DNA of 64,000 bases from Clostridium_F caseinilyticum (GCF_046127645.1 NZ_CP175919.1), one strand, 5' to 3'; shown: positions 32,768 to 42,643, counted from the first letter of the stretch. Notes: generated from the letters alone by a model not told the origin. Program-made: numbers and translations.

Positions 32768-35065
32768 ATGGAAGAACATTATGATTTAATTGGAAAGAGC
32801 ATAAATAGGGTAGATGCAGTAGCTAAAGTTACAGGTAAAGCTAAATATTGTTCAGATTATTTTGAAAGCGATTTACTTGTAGGAATGGTTTTAAGAAGTC
32901 TTTATGCTCATGCAAAAATAAAAAATATAGATACTAAAGAAGCGGAAAATTTGGAAGGTGTTGAAGCCGTACTAACATATGAAAATGTACCCAATATAAA
33001 GTTTCCCACAGCAGGACATCCATATTCATTAGATTCAAGTCATAGAGATATAGAGGATTGCCTATTACTTACAGATAAGGCGCGTTTTGTGGGGGATCCC
33101 ATTGCAGCAGTTGTAGCAACTGATGAACTTATAGCTAAAAAAGCTTTAAAATTAATAAAAGTAGAATATGAAGTTTTACCTTTTGTAATAGATCAAGAGG
33201 AAGCAATAAAAGAAGGAGCTCCTGCTATTCATGAAGAAAGACCTAATAATATAATTAGTGATTTTGGAATAACAGTAGGAAATCCAGATGAAGTATTTAA
33301 AAATGCTGATAAAATTTATAAAGGACAATATGAAACTCAAATAGTTCAACATTGCCAAATGGAAACTCATAATACTATAGCAAAAATTGATGAGAGAGAC
33401 AGGATGCTTATTATATCATCAACACAAATACCTCATATTGTGCGAAGGATAGTTTCAAAAGCTTGTAATTTACCTATTGGGAAAATACGAGTAATAAAGC
33501 CTTATATTGGTGGAGGCTTTGGTGGAAAACAAGATGTTGTAATAGAACCTCTTACTGCAGCAATGAGTCTTGCTGTTAATGGGAGGCCTGTAAGATTACA
33601 GTTAAGCAGAGAAGAAGCAATTGTTGCAACTAGAACAAGACATTCCATGAGAATAAAAATTAAAATGGCTTTAGCAAATAATAATAAAATAGAGGGGTAT
33701 GATATAGAGAATTTTGTAAACAATGGAGCTTATGCATCTCATGGGCATTCAATTGCTATGAGTGCAGGAAGTAAAATTAGACCTCTTTATGATATAAAGG
33801 CAGAAAAATATCGTCCTAAGACTATATATACTAATCTTCCAGTTGCAGGTGCAATGAGGGCATATGGAGTACCACAAATATGTTTTGCTCTAGAATCTAT
33901 GATTGATGATATATGTAAAGATTTAAATGTAGATCCTGTAGATTTTAGAATTAATAGTTTTATAAAAAAGGGGCACATAGATACAGATTCAGGTCTTGTA
34001 GTTAGAACTTTTGGATTGCCAGAATGCTTAAAAAAAGGACGAGAATTAATAGAGTGGGATAAAAAAAGAAAGTTATATAAAAATCAAATGGGTGACATAA
34101 GAAGAGGAGTTGGAATGGCTTGTTTTAGTTATTTTTCAGGAACTTGGCCAGTATCTCTTGAAGCCGCAGGAACAAGAATAGTAATGAACCAAGATGGTTC
34201 CGTTCAAGTTCAAGTAGGAGCTACAGAAATAGGTCAAGGTAGTGATACAGTATTTACTCAAATGGCAGCAGAAACTATTGGAATTCCTTTTGGCACGGTA
34301 ACAGTAATATCACAGCAAGATACAGATGTTACTCCTTTTGATACAGGTTCTTATGCATCAAGACAATCCTTTATTGCAGGACAAGCTATAAAAAAGGCGG
34401 CAACAGAAGTAAAAAGAAAGGTTTTAAAGATTGCTAGTGATAAATGTGGATTAGATGAAGAATTTTTAGATATTGTAGATGCAAAAATAATAGAAAAAGG
34501 AATAAAGAGAGAACTGTATACTTTGGAAGAGATTGCATTAGAGGCATATTATAATAAAGAAAAATATGCTCCTATAACAAGTGATTTAACTGTAAAGGTA
34601 AAAAATAATGCTATAGTCTATGGAGCAACTTTTGTTGAAGTGGAAGTTGATATAAGAACAGGAAAAATAAAAATTTTAGATATTTATAATATACATGATT
34701 CTGGAAAAATTCTAAATAGAAAATTGGCAGAAGGTCAAGTTCATGGTGGAGTAAGCATGGCTTTAGGATTTGCTTTATCAGAAAAATTTATAATAAATGA
34801 AAAAACAGGAGCTATAATAAATAACAATCTTTTGCATTATAAGCTTCCAACTATTATGGATACTCCAAAAATAAATTGCGAATTTGTAAATACCTATGAT
34901 CCAACATCCAGTTATGGACAAAAATCTTTAGGTGAAAGTACAACAATTTCTCCAGCACCAGCTATACGTAATGCTGTATTAAATGCAACAGGGGTAGCAT
35001 TTAATAAATTGCCAATGGATTCTCAAACTGTTTTTGAAAAATTTAAAGAAGTTGGACTTATATAG
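32768..35065 (+). CDS. Xanthine dehydrogenase, molybdopterin-binding subunit
   Basis: A 765-residue catalytic subunit of a molybdenum hydroxylase that oxidises xanthine (or hypoxanthine) to urate. Seen: GKSINRVDAVAKVTGKAKY at the start, GGGFGGKQD, AGAMRAYGVPQ, EIGQGSDTVFTQMAAE and the catalytic glutamate in YGQKSLGESTTISPAPA. ATG 32768 follows AAAGGAGG at 7 nt; an upstream ATG at 32720 has no ribosome binding site. The gene order MPT-FAD-FeS and the nearby guanine deaminase make xanthine the likely substrate, but other N-heterocycles cannot be excluded. Confidence 0.85.
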   Translation: MEEHYDLIGKSINRVDAVAKVTGKAKYCSDYFESDLLVGMVLRSLYAHAKIKNIDTKEAENLEGVEAVLTYENVPNIKFPTAGHPYSLDSSHRDIEDCLLLTDKARFVGDPIAAVVATDELIAKKALKLIKVEYEVLPFVIDQEEAIKEGAPAIHEERPNNIISDFGITVGNPDEVFKNADKIYKGQYETQIVQHCQMETHNTIAKIDERDRMLIISSTQIPHIVRRIVSKACNLPIGKIRVIKPYIGGGFGGKQDVVIEPLTAAMSLAVNGRPVRLQLSREEAIVATRTRHSMRIKIKMALANNNKIEGYDIENFVNNGAYASHGHSIAMSAGSKIRPLYDIKAEKYRPKTIYTNLPVAGAMRAYGVPQICFALESMIDDICKDLNVDPVDFRINSFIKKGHIDTDSGLVVRTFGLPECLKKGRELIEWDKKRKLYKNQMGDIRRGVGMACFSYFSGTWPVSLEAAGTRIVMNQDGSVQVQVGATEIGQGSDTVFTQMAAETIGIPFGTVTVISQQDTDVTPFDTGSYASRQSFIAGQAIKKAATEVKRKVLKIASDKCGLDEEFLDIVDAKIIEKGIKRELYTLEEIALEAYYNKEKYAPITSDLTVKVKNNAIVYGATFVEVEVDIRTGKIKILDIYNIHDSGKILNRKLAEGQVHGGVSMALGFALSEKFIINEKTGAIINNNLLHYKLPTIMDTPKINCEFVNTYDPTSSYGQKSLGESTTISPAPAIRNAVLNATGVAFNKLPMDSQTVFEKFKEVGLI

Positions 35066-35078
35066 GAGGGTACGCAAT

Positions 35079-35969
35079 ATGTACGATATAAATGAAATTT
35101 TAGAATCTAAAACATTAGAAGAAGCATTAGAATTATTATCAAATCGTGATGATTTAACAGTAATAGCTGGAGGTACTGATGTACTTGTAAAACTTCATGA
35201 AGAAAGATTTAATTCTTTAAATTTAATAAGTATTAGAAATATAAAAGATTTAAATGAAATAAAAATCCTTAAGGATGGTTCAATAGAAATAGGTACTATG
35301 ACAACTTTTTCAGAAATATTTAGAAGTGATATAGTAAATAAAAATATTCCTATATTAGCAGAAGCAGCAGTTTCTATGGGAGGACCTCAAGTTAGAAATA
35401 TGGCAACCATTGGGGGAAATGTTTGTAATGGAGCTGTATCTGGAGATAGTGCACCATCATTATTCGCTTTAAACAGTAAATTAAAACTTAAATCTAAAAG
35501 TGGTGAAAGAATAGTTAAAATAGAAGATTTTTATACAGGTCCTGGACAGGTCAGCATTAGAAAAGATGAGATATTAATTAGTATAATTATTGAAAAAAAG
35601 GATTATGAAAATAAGTATGGAAATTATATTAAATTTTCCAGTAGAAATGCAATGGACATAGCTTTGATGGGAGTTGCTGTGTTAGTAGAAGTTAAGGAAA
35701 ATAGATTTCAGGATTTAAGAATTGCTTTGGGAGTGTCAGGACCAACACCTATAAGATGCGAAATAGCTGAAACAGAGGGAAAAGATATAGAAGTTGCAGA
35801 TGAAAATATAAAATTAATAGGAAAGCTAGCTTTAAAGTCCTCAAGAGCTATTGATTTTTGGAATGCATCAAAGGAGTTTAAAGAGCATCTAATAGAGGAA
35901 TTAACATATAGAGCACTAAAAGAATCTATTAAGAGAGCATTAAAAAATATATCAAAGAGTATAGATTAA
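35079..35969 (+). CDS. Xanthine dehydrogenase, FAD-binding subunit
   Basis: A 296-residue medium subunit that passes electrons from the FeS centres to NAD(P)+. FAD-binding segments: VIAGGTDVLVKLHE near residue 40 and QVRNMATIGGNVCNGAVSGD near 105, then a C-terminal CO-dehydrogenase-flavoprotein-type domain. The start is ATG 35079 after TATAGGAGGGTACGCAAT, 13 bp after the MPT subunit stop. It is followed by the FeS subunit. Confidence 0.9.
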   Translation: MYDINEILESKTLEEALELLSNRDDLTVIAGGTDVLVKLHEERFNSLNLISIRNIKDLNEIKILKDGSIEIGTMTTFSEIFRSDIVNKNIPILAEAAVSMGGPQVRNMATIGGNVCNGAVSGDSAPSLFALNSKLKLKSKSGERIVKIEDFYTGPGQVSIRKDEILISIIIEKKDYENKYGNYIKFSSRNAMDIALMGVAVLVEVKENRFQDLRIALGVSGPTPIRCEIAETEGKDIEVADENIKLIGKLALKSSRAIDFWNASKEFKEHLIEELTYRALKESIKRALKNISKSID

Positions 35970-36025
35970 GTATTAAGAACAAAGCATTAAAATAGCATAT
36001 ATAAATTTAAAAAGGGTGAAGTTAT

Positions 36026-36499
36026 ATGAGTTTAAAAAAGAAAATAAAATTTACAGTTAATGATAAAAAATATGAAGTTGAAATAGATATTAGAGAATCT
36101 TTATCAGAAGTATTAAGAAGTAGATTGCATTTAACAGGTGTGAAACAAGGATGTGGTGTAGGAGAATGTGGAGCATGTACTGTTTTAATAGATGGCGTTC
36201 CAATGGATTCATGTATATATTTAGCAGCTTGGGCTGATGGTAAAACAATAAAAACTATTGAAGGTGTAGGAAAAAATGGTAAACTTTCAGATGTTCAAAA
36301 AGCATTTATAGATGAAGGTGCTGTACAATGTGGATTTTGTACACCAGGTTTAGTTTTAACAACAACAGCCTTAGTAGAGAGTGGAACAGATTATACAGAT
36401 GAAGAAATAAAAAGGGAAATATCAGGTCATTTATGTAGGTGTACTGGATATAATAAAATATTTAATGCTACTAAAAAGGCTATTTTAAAAAGAAAATAA
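36026..36499 (+). CDS. Xanthine dehydrogenase, [2Fe-2S] subunit
   Basis: A 157-residue small subunit with two [2Fe-2S] clusters: a ferredoxin-type CGVGECGACTVLIDG near residue 45 and CGFCTPGLVLT...HLCRCTGY near residues 100-140. It relays electrons between the molybdopterin and FAD subunits. The start follows AAAGGGTGAAGTTAT, 56 bp after the FAD subunit. Last gene of the xdh set; guaD follows after 216 bp. Confidence 0.92.
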   Translation: MSLKKKIKFTVNDKKYEVEIDIRESLSEVLRSRLHLTGVKQGCGVGECGACTVLIDGVPMDSCIYLAAWADGKTIKTIEGVGKNGKLSDVQKAFIDEGAVQCGFCTPGLVLTTTALVESGTDYTDEEIKREISGHLCRCTGYNKIFNATKKAILKRK

Positions 36500-36715
36500 T
36501 ATTTAGTTGTATTAGAAAAGTTTTTTGCAAATGAGTTTTTAGGGCTTAAATTGAATTTTTACTTAAGCTGAATATTAAAAAAGGTTATCTAGTGATATGA
36601 ATGATTTTTATTTTTAAGAAGATAGAATATTATAGCTGGAGGTTATTGGATAAAAGAAATTTCAAAGGTATAATATAGTATATATATTAAAAATACTTTT
36701 AAGGGAGTTATTTTA

Positions 36716-37189
36716 ATGGATAAAAATAAAATAATGGATTTATGTGTAAAAAGTTGTATTGAAGGTATGAAGAATCATGAAGGAGGTCCATTTGGAGCTG
36801 TAATAGTTAAAGGTGGACAAGTTATAGCAGTATCTCATAATACTGTAATAAGAGATAATGATCCTACTGCCCATGGTGAGGTAAATGCCATAAGACAAGC
36901 GTGTAAAAAACTTAACACATTTGATTTAAGAGGATGTGAATTATATACAACATCAGAACCCTGTCCTATGTGTATGTCTGCCATCATTTGGGCAAATATA
37001 TCAAAAGTATATTATGGCTGCACAATAGAAGATGCTAAAAACATAGGCTTTAGGGATGACCATATATTAAGATTTTTGCAAGATGGATGCAAGGATAAAA
37101 ATGTAATTAATTTAGAAGCAGTGAGTAAAGAATCTTGTCTAAAAGCCTTTGAATATTGGAGTAAAGCTAAGGATAAAGTTGAATATTGA
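36716..37189 (+). CDS. guaD: Guanine deaminase (cytidine-deaminase fold)
   Basis: A 157-residue zinc enzyme converting guanine to xanthine and ammonia. Zinc site: DPTAHGEVNAIRQACK (His, catalytic Glu) and TTSEPCPMCMSAIIWA (two Cys). The C-terminal EYWSKAKDKVEY and length match the short B. subtilis-type GuaD, which has a domain-swapped C-terminus. The start follows AAGGGAGTTATTTTA. Directly downstream of xanthine dehydrogenase, it supplies that enzyme's substrate. A tRNA or cytosine deaminase is less likely given the tail. Confidence 0.85.
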   Translation: MDKNKIMDLCVKSCIEGMKNHEGGPFGAVIVKGGQVIAVSHNTVIRDNDPTAHGEVNAIRQACKKLNTFDLRGCELYTTSEPCPMCMSAIIWANISKVYYGCTIEDAKNIGFRDDHILRFLQDGCKDKNVINLEAVSKESCLKAFEYWSKAKDKVEY

Positions 37190-37287
37190 TATAACCAAAA
37201 AATATTCATAATACAAGTATTTTTTAGATTAATATAATTTAGTTACACTATATTTAATTATATTAAAATAATATTGAGGTTAGAAAA

Positions 37288-37527
37288 ATGAATGAAAGAA
37301 AAGTTGAATTTTTGAATAATATAAGACTTATAATGCTTAATATATTTGGGGGTGTTCTCGGTGTTATGGCAATGACTGGAATACATTCATATAATAAATA
37401 TGTTCCTCCATTTTTAATTGTTATTTCAGCTATAATAGGTGGGATTGTGCTAATTTTAAGTGTTATAATCTCAATTATAAAAAATTCAACATTGAATAAG
37501 AATAAGCAAAAGATATCTGTATTTTAA
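37288..37527 (+). CDS. Small two-helix membrane protein, unknown function
   Basis: A 79-residue protein with two membrane segments (about 13-33 and 41-65) joined by HSYNKYVPP, and a basic C-terminus (NSTLNKNKQK). The ribosome binding site TTGAGGTTAGAAAA is moderate. No family recognised. It follows guaD by 98 bp and ends in a terminator, so it may be the tail of that transcript. Confidence 0.5.
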   Translation: MNERKVEFLNNIRLIMLNIFGGVLGVMAMTGIHSYNKYVPPFLIVISAIIGGIVLILSVIISIIKNSTLNKNKQKISVF

Positions 37528-37533
37528 AGTGCT

Positions 37534-37578
37534 AAATCCAATAGAAAGTATTCAGAAGCTTTTTATTGGATTTTGTTT
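37534..37578 (+). terminator. Rho-independent terminator
   Basis: AAATCCAATA (37534-37543) pairs with TATTGGATTT (37564-37573), then TGTTTT. Confidence 0.75.
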
Positions 37579-37891
37579 TAGTCTTTTTTACCATGAATAT
37601 TTTTATATTAATAATTCATATGTGAAATTTTTATATATTGCTAAAGATTTTGTATTAATTAAATATTTAGTTTATAATAAAGTAATAAGAGTTAAATGGT
37701 AAATTATCTAAAAATATAGTTAATTGGCTGTATTATAAATGTATAAAAAATATTAATATATATTATATGTAATATATAGCTTTACTTTGAACTTAATATA
37801 TAATTATATATATGTAATGTAAGGGTAGTAAGTATATCTATCCTTATTTTTTATTAAAAATCAACTATTTATGGAAGGACGATAATTATTT
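37579..37891. other. AT-rich intergenic region
   Basis: Promoter region of topB. No additional gene, repeat or structured RNA seen. Confidence 0.45.
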
Positions 37892-40087
37892 ATGGGAAAA
37901 ATATTAGTTTTAGCAGAAAAACCTAGTGTAGGAAGAGATTTAGCTAAGGTTTTAAAATGCAATAAAAAGGGAAATGGTTATTTAGAAGGAAATAAATATA
38001 TTGTAACTTGGGCTTTAGGGCATTTAATAACTCTATCAGATCCTGAAAGTTATGATGAAAAATATAAAAAATGGAGTATGGATACTCTTCCAATGTTACC
38101 TAAAAGGATGAAAACTACAGTTATAAAAAAGACTTCAAAACATTTTAGTGAAGTTAGAAAGGTTATGACAAGAAAGGATATAGAAGAACTTGTTATAGCT
38201 ACAGATGCGGGAAGAGAAGGAGAGCTTGTAGCTAGATGGATAATTGATAAGATAGGGTTTAGAAAGCCTATAAAACGTCTTTGGATTTCATCTCAAACAG
38301 ATAAGGCTATTTTAGATGGATTTAGAAATTTAAAACCAGGTAAAGACTATGAAAATTTATATCATTCAGCAGTTTGTAGGGCAGAAGCGGATTGGATTGT
38401 AGGGCTTAATGTTACAAGAGCTTTAACTTGTAGATATAATGCACAACTTTCAGCAGGAAGAGTACAGACACCTACATTAGCTATGATAGTTCAAAGGGAA
38501 GAAGATATAAAAAATTTCAATCCTAGAGATTATTACAGTATAGAAGGTAAAGCTAATGGGTTTACAATGCATTGGGAAAATGAAAAAGGTGGATTTAATA
38601 CATTTAATGAAGAAGTGGCTAAAAAGGTAATTTCTAAGGTTACAGGTAAAGATGGAAAAATAATAGAGGTAACAGAAAGTAACAAGAAGAAATATGCTCC
38701 TGCTCTTTATGATCTAACAGAACTTCAAAGGGATGCTAATAGAATATTTGGTTATTCAGCAAAACAAACCCTATCTATAATGCAAAGATTATATGAAAAT
38801 CATAAGATTTTAACTTATCCAAGAACTGATTCCAGATATATTTCAAGGGATGTTGTTGGTACTTTAAAAGATAGATTAAAAGCTATATCTATAGGGAGCT
38901 ACAGTAGATTTGCAAATGAAATATTAAAAGGAAGCATTAATGCACATAAAGGTTTTGTAGATGATAGCAAAGTTTCAGACCATCATGCTATAATTCCTAC
39001 AGAAGAAAAGCCTAGATTAGGAAATTTAAGTGGTGAGGAAAGAAATATTTACGATTTAGTTATAAAAAGATTTTTATCAGTAATGTTACCAGCTTTTGAA
39101 TATATTCAAACTACAATTAAAGCAGATGTTACAGGCGAAAAGTTTGTAGCAAGAGGAAAAGTTATAAAATCAAAGGGGTGGAAAGCAGTTTATGATAGAG
39201 AAGAATTTGATGATAGAGATAACAATTCAGATAATGATAATATAAAAGATCAAACTCTTCCAAAGGTTAATAAAGAAGATAGTATAAAATTTTCTAGCTT
39301 TAAAATAAACAAAGGTGAAACAAAACCACCAGCTAGATTTAATGAAGGTACGCTATTATCTGCAATGGAAAATCCTCAAAAATATATAAGTATAGATAAG
39401 AAAAATTCTAAAACATTGGGGGAAACTGGTGGACTTGGAACTGTTGCCACTAGAGCAGATATAATTGAAAAATTATATAATACTTTTTATATAGAAAAGA
39501 AGGGAAAAGAAATAATCCCAACGTCAAAGGGAAAACAGGTCATAGATTTAGTACCAAAAGATTTAAAGTCACCACTTTTAACAGCAAAATGGGAAAGAGA
39601 ATTAGATTCTATAAGTAGAGGTAAACTAAAAGAACAGATATTTATAAATAAAATGAGAAGTTATGCTACAGAGCTTGTAGAAGATGTTAAAAATAGTAAA
39701 GATAAATTTGTTCATGATAATTTAACTGGTAAAAAATGTCCAAAGTGTGGTAAATACATGTTAGAAGTTAAGGGCAAAAATGGAATTATGAATGTATGCC
39801 AAGATAGAGAATGTGGACATAGAGAAAATGTAAGCAGGTTTACCAATGTAAGATGCCCAGAATGTCATGTGAAATTGGAACTTAGAGGAGAAGGCGAAGG
39901 ACAAATATATGTATGTACAAGATGTAGCTTTAGGGAGAAACTTTCTTCTTTTAATAAAAAGCATAGAAACAATAAGGAAAAGTTAAATAAGAGAGATGTA
40001 GCTAAATACATGAAAAAAATGCAAAAAGAAAATGATGAACCGATAAATTCAGCACTAGCAGATGCATTATCTAAATTAAACTTATAA
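37892..40087 (+). CDS. topB: DNA topoisomerase III (type IA)
   Basis: A 731-residue enzyme that decatenates and relaxes negatively supercoiled DNA. TOPRIM domain: LVLAEKPSVGRDLA at the N-terminus and ATDAGREGELVARWI (acidic metal site). The catalytic tyrosine is about residue 309 in LTYPRTDSRYIS. The C-terminus carries two zinc-ribbon-like units: CPKCGKYM...CQDRECGH and CPECHVKL...CTRCSF. The start follows GGAAGGACGATAATTATTT. Monocistronic or co-transcribed with the VanZ gene 47 bp downstream. Confidence 0.93.
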   Translation: MGKILVLAEKPSVGRDLAKVLKCNKKGNGYLEGNKYIVTWALGHLITLSDPESYDEKYKKWSMDTLPMLPKRMKTTVIKKTSKHFSEVRKVMTRKDIEELVIATDAGREGELVARWIIDKIGFRKPIKRLWISSQTDKAILDGFRNLKPGKDYENLYHSAVCRAEADWIVGLNVTRALTCRYNAQLSAGRVQTPTLAMIVQREEDIKNFNPRDYYSIEGKANGFTMHWENEKGGFNTFNEEVAKKVISKVTGKDGKIIEVTESNKKKYAPALYDLTELQRDANRIFGYSAKQTLSIMQRLYENHKILTYPRTDSRYISRDVVGTLKDRLKAISIGSYSRFANEILKGSINAHKGFVDDSKVSDHHAIIPTEEKPRLGNLSGEERNIYDLVIKRFLSVMLPAFEYIQTTIKADVTGEKFVARGKVIKSKGWKAVYDREEFDDRDNNSDNDNIKDQTLPKVNKEDSIKFSSFKINKGETKPPARFNEGTLLSAMENPQKYISIDKKNSKTLGETGGLGTVATRADIIEKLYNTFYIEKKGKEIIPTSKGKQVIDLVPKDLKSPLLTAKWERELDSISRGKLKEQIFINKMRSYATELVEDVKNSKDKFVHDNLTGKKCPKCGKYMLEVKGKNGIMNVCQDRECGHRENVSRFTNVRCPECHVKLELRGEGEGQIYVCTRCSFREKLSSFNKKHRNNKEKLNKRDVAKYMKKMQKENDEPINSALADALSKLNL

Positions 40088-40134
40088 AAGATATGCTATA
40101 ATATAGCTAATTTTTATGAGAAGAGGTGTTAATT

Positions 40135-41196
40135 ATGGAAGCATACACATTTCCTATAAAGATAGCAATTTTAACAGTACCTATTTTAATTTATATGGCT
40201 TTTATTCCATATTGTATTTTTCAATATAGAAAACATGGCTTTATAAGTAAGTATAGATCCTTTATGCATGTAGCTTTTATTTTCTATATAATTTCTGCTT
40301 TTTATTTAGTAGTATTGCCGTTGCCACCACAAGATTTTGTTCCTAAATTTATAATTAGGCCTCAATTACAACCATTTAATTTTATAGGAGATTTTATAAA
40401 AGAATATAGATCCCTTATAAGTGGTGGATATAAGCCTATTTTTGCAGTAATAAAAAATAGAGGATTTTGGCAAGTTGCTTTTAATATAATATTATTAACA
40501 CCTCTAGGCTTTTTCTTAAAATATGCATACAATAAAAATTTTAAGAAAACATTAATGATAGTATTTTGTACTTCTTTATTTTTTGAACTAACACAATTAA
40601 CTGGTATATTTGGTATATATAAGTATGCATATAGATTGTTTGATGTAGATGATCTTATATTAAATACATCTGGAGGTATAATAGGATATTATTTAGTTCC
40701 TATAGTAAGTAAAATACTTCCTGATGTTAGCAAGATAGACAGTAAATATAAAGAAAAATTAACAATATCTTATACTAGAAGAGCTATAGCTTTTTTTATA
40801 GATTCATTTATAATAGATATGTTATTTTCATTTCTAAAAAATGATAGAATAATTTCATTTGTTTTTATATTATACATAGTTTTATGCCTATACATAACCA
40901 ATGGTTATACAATAGGTAAGAAATTAGTGAAAATAAAAGTTATAAATGAGACTAAAGATAGATTAAAAATTATACAAATTTTAAAAAGATATTTATGGCT
41001 AATTATTTTAAGTTTATTTAATTATTTATCTAAACTTAATTTTCAAAAATACTATTTAGCCTTTTTAGTTTTAATTTATTTTATTGTTATTTTTGTGGTA
41101 GGAATAATGATTATGAAAGGACTATTTAATAAGGAGAAAAAATTGTTTTATGAAAAATTTTCTCACACCTATGAAATTAATAGTTTTAAGCATTAG
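40135..41196 (+). CDS. VanZ-family membrane protein with C-terminal RDD domain
   Basis: A 353-residue polytopic protein. The N-terminal about 200 residues have VanZ features: LPLPPQDFVPKF, FNIILLTPLGFFL and FFELTQLTGIFGIYKYAYRLFDVDDLILNT. The C-terminal part (about 210-330) is RDD-like: YTRRAIAFFIDSFIIDMLFS, TIGKKLVKIKV. VanZ homologues give low-level glycopeptide tolerance in some bacteria; function here is unproven. ATG 40135 follows AGAAGAGGTGTTAATT. Confidence 0.85.
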   Translation: MEAYTFPIKIAILTVPILIYMAFIPYCIFQYRKHGFISKYRSFMHVAFIFYIISAFYLVVLPLPPQDFVPKFIIRPQLQPFNFIGDFIKEYRSLISGGYKPIFAVIKNRGFWQVAFNIILLTPLGFFLKYAYNKNFKKTLMIVFCTSLFFELTQLTGIFGIYKYAYRLFDVDDLILNTSGGIIGYYLVPIVSKILPDVSKIDSKYKEKLTISYTRRAIAFFIDSFIIDMLFSFLKNDRIISFVFILYIVLCLYITNGYTIGKKLVKIKVINETKDRLKIIQILKRYLWLIILSLFNYLSKLNFQKYYLAFLVLIYFIVIFVVGIMIMKGLFNKEKKLFYEKFSHTYEINSFKH

Positions 41197-41220
41197 TATA
41201 TATTTTAAAAATAAAATTTA

Positions 41221-41250
41221 TTGACCGTATATTGCTGTATATAATATAAT
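41221..41250 (+). promoter_or_regulatory. Promoter of the mntP riboswitch leader
   Basis: TTGACC (41221-41226), 18-bp spacer, TATAAT (41245-41250), about 40 bp upstream of the riboswitch. Confidence 0.6.
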
Positions 41251-41289
41251 TAAACTAAAGATACTATTTTTATAAATATAAAAAATGAG

Positions 41290-41385
41290 TATGAGGGAGT
41301 AATTGGCATAATATTAAAATATTGTGTGGCAAAGTCAACATATTGACTTGTAAAAGTCTGGCTTGTCTTAAATAATGAGACTCAT
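41290..41385 (+). promoter_or_regulatory. Manganese (yybP-ykoY) riboswitch
   Basis: GAGGGAGTAATTGGC (from 41292) and, after a variable arm, GTCAACATATTGAC and AGTCTGGCTTGTCTTAAATA match the conserved core of yybP-ykoY RNAs. The 3' strand (ATGAGAC) runs into the terminator that follows, so Mn2+ binding should prevent termination and switch on the Mn2+ exporter gene downstream. Confidence 0.75.
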
Positions 41386-41418
41386 GTATAGTTTTTAGCT
41401 ATGCATGAGTCTTTTTTA
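41377..41418 (+). terminator. Riboswitch terminator of mntP
   Basis: GAGACTCATG...CATGAGTCT (about 41377-41412) with inner TATAG/CTAT pairing, then TTTTTT. It overlaps the 3' end of the aptamer. Confidence 0.88.
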
Positions 41419-41464
41419 TTGTATAAAAATTATATGATGTAAGTTATGTTAAGGAGGGAACATA

Positions 41465-42061
41465 ATGGATTTATTTAGTGTGATATTAATTAGTATAGGA
41501 CTGTCTATGGATGCCTTTGCAGTATCTATAACTAACGGAGCTATGACAAATAAGGTTACAGCGTCGGAGGGAATAAGAATAGGTTTATTTTTTGGAGGAT
41601 TTCAAGCAATAATGTCTTTAATAGGATGGGCTATAGGAATAAATTTTCAAAACTATATAGAAGCTTTAGATCATTGGATAGCTCTTATATTACTTTCTAT
41701 TATTGGAGGAAAGATGATATATGATAGTATTAAAGACAATCAAGATGAAATTGCCTGTGATTATAAAGGAGGAGAAAAAAGATGTTTGAATAATAAAACA
41801 CTTACGTTACTTGCTATAGCTACAAGTATAGATGCATTAGCTGTAGGAGTAAGTTTTGCATTTTTAAAGGTTTCAATAATAAATACTATAATTATTATAG
41901 GACTTATAACTTTTATTATATGTTTTGTTGGAGTTATGATAGGTAAAAAGTGTGGAAAGCTTTTAAAAAAGAGAGCAGAAATCTTAGGTGGTATTGTGTT
42001 AATATTAATAGGAGTTAAAATATTTATAGAACATACTAATATTTTATCTAACATATTTTAA
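41465..42061 (+). CDS. mntP: Manganese efflux pump MntP
   Basis: A 198-residue protein with six membrane helices arranged as two related halves. The two characteristic D-A motifs are seen: GLSMDAFAVSITNG near residue 14 and ATSIDALAVGVSFAF near 123. It exports Mn2+ to limit toxicity. The start follows AAGGAGGGAACATA. The Mn2+ riboswitch and terminator upstream give direct metal control, and this pairing supports both calls. Confidence 0.93.
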   Translation: MDLFSVILISIGLSMDAFAVSITNGAMTNKVTASEGIRIGLFFGGFQAIMSLIGWAIGINFQNYIEALDHWIALILLSIIGGKMIYDSIKDNQDEIACDYKGGEKRCLNNKTLTLLAIATSIDALAVGVSFAFLKVSIINTIIIIGLITFIICFVGVMIGKKCGKLLKKRAEILGGIVLILIGVKIFIEHTNILSNIF

Positions 42062-42118
42062 ACTAATAAAAAACAAGATGATATAATATATTTGAGTATA
42101 TTAATTGGAGGTATTTTT

Positions 42119-42355
42119 TTGAAAAATAAAAATGTTATTGAAATAGATAAAAATAAAAAGAAAGTTATGATAGAGTCTATAAAAGAATATTTTTATAATG
42201 AAAGAGACGAAGAAATAGGAGATTTAGCAGCTGATATGATATTAGACTTTTTTTTAGAAAAATTAGCACCAGAGATTTATAATAAAGGAGTTTATGATGC
42301 ATATGAGTATTCTTTAGAAAGAATTGAAGATGTACTTTCTATACAAAAGTATTAA
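42119..42355 (+). CDS. DUF2164 family protein
   Basis: A 78-residue soluble protein. The MIESIKEYFYNERDEEIGDLAADMILDFFLEKLAPEIYNKGVYDA stretch is the whole DUF2164 signature (YF-x-x-E-R-x-E-E-I-G ... YN-x-G-V-x-DA). The start is TTG 42119 after GGAGGT; earlier in-frame TTG at 42092 has no ribosome binding site. It lies 57 bp after mntP, possibly in the same transcript. Function unknown. Confidence 0.82.
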   Translation: MKNKNVIEIDKNKKKVMIESIKEYFYNERDEEIGDLAADMILDFFLEKLAPEIYNKGVYDAYEYSLERIEDVLSIQKY

Positions 42356-42643
42356 TAATAGATAATAGTAATTAAAATATTTTTGTTATAAAATTATTAA
42401 AGAAGTATTTCTATACATAAATAAAAAAATGTATTTATATAAAGTTTATTAAAATAATTGATTAATCTAAGAAAACGTTATAAATATTTAGACAATAAAG
42501 GGAATTGGTAAAAAATTTAAGTAGAAGGAATAAAATGAATTTTGAACTTTATAAGAGAAAATGTATAATAAGAAATATAATAATAAAATAAATATAAATA
42601 TTGTAGTATAATCTATTATGAAATATTTAAAGGAGATGGCAAA

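Noticed and set aside
41290..41385. T-box leader before mntP
   Set aside because: No specifier loop or T-box sequence; the GTCAAC and GGCTTGTCTTAA core fits yybP-ykoY instead.
42470..42490. AAGAAAACGTTATAAAT as a cre site upstream of the aldolase gene
   Set aside because: Several mismatches to the cre consensus; too weak to report.
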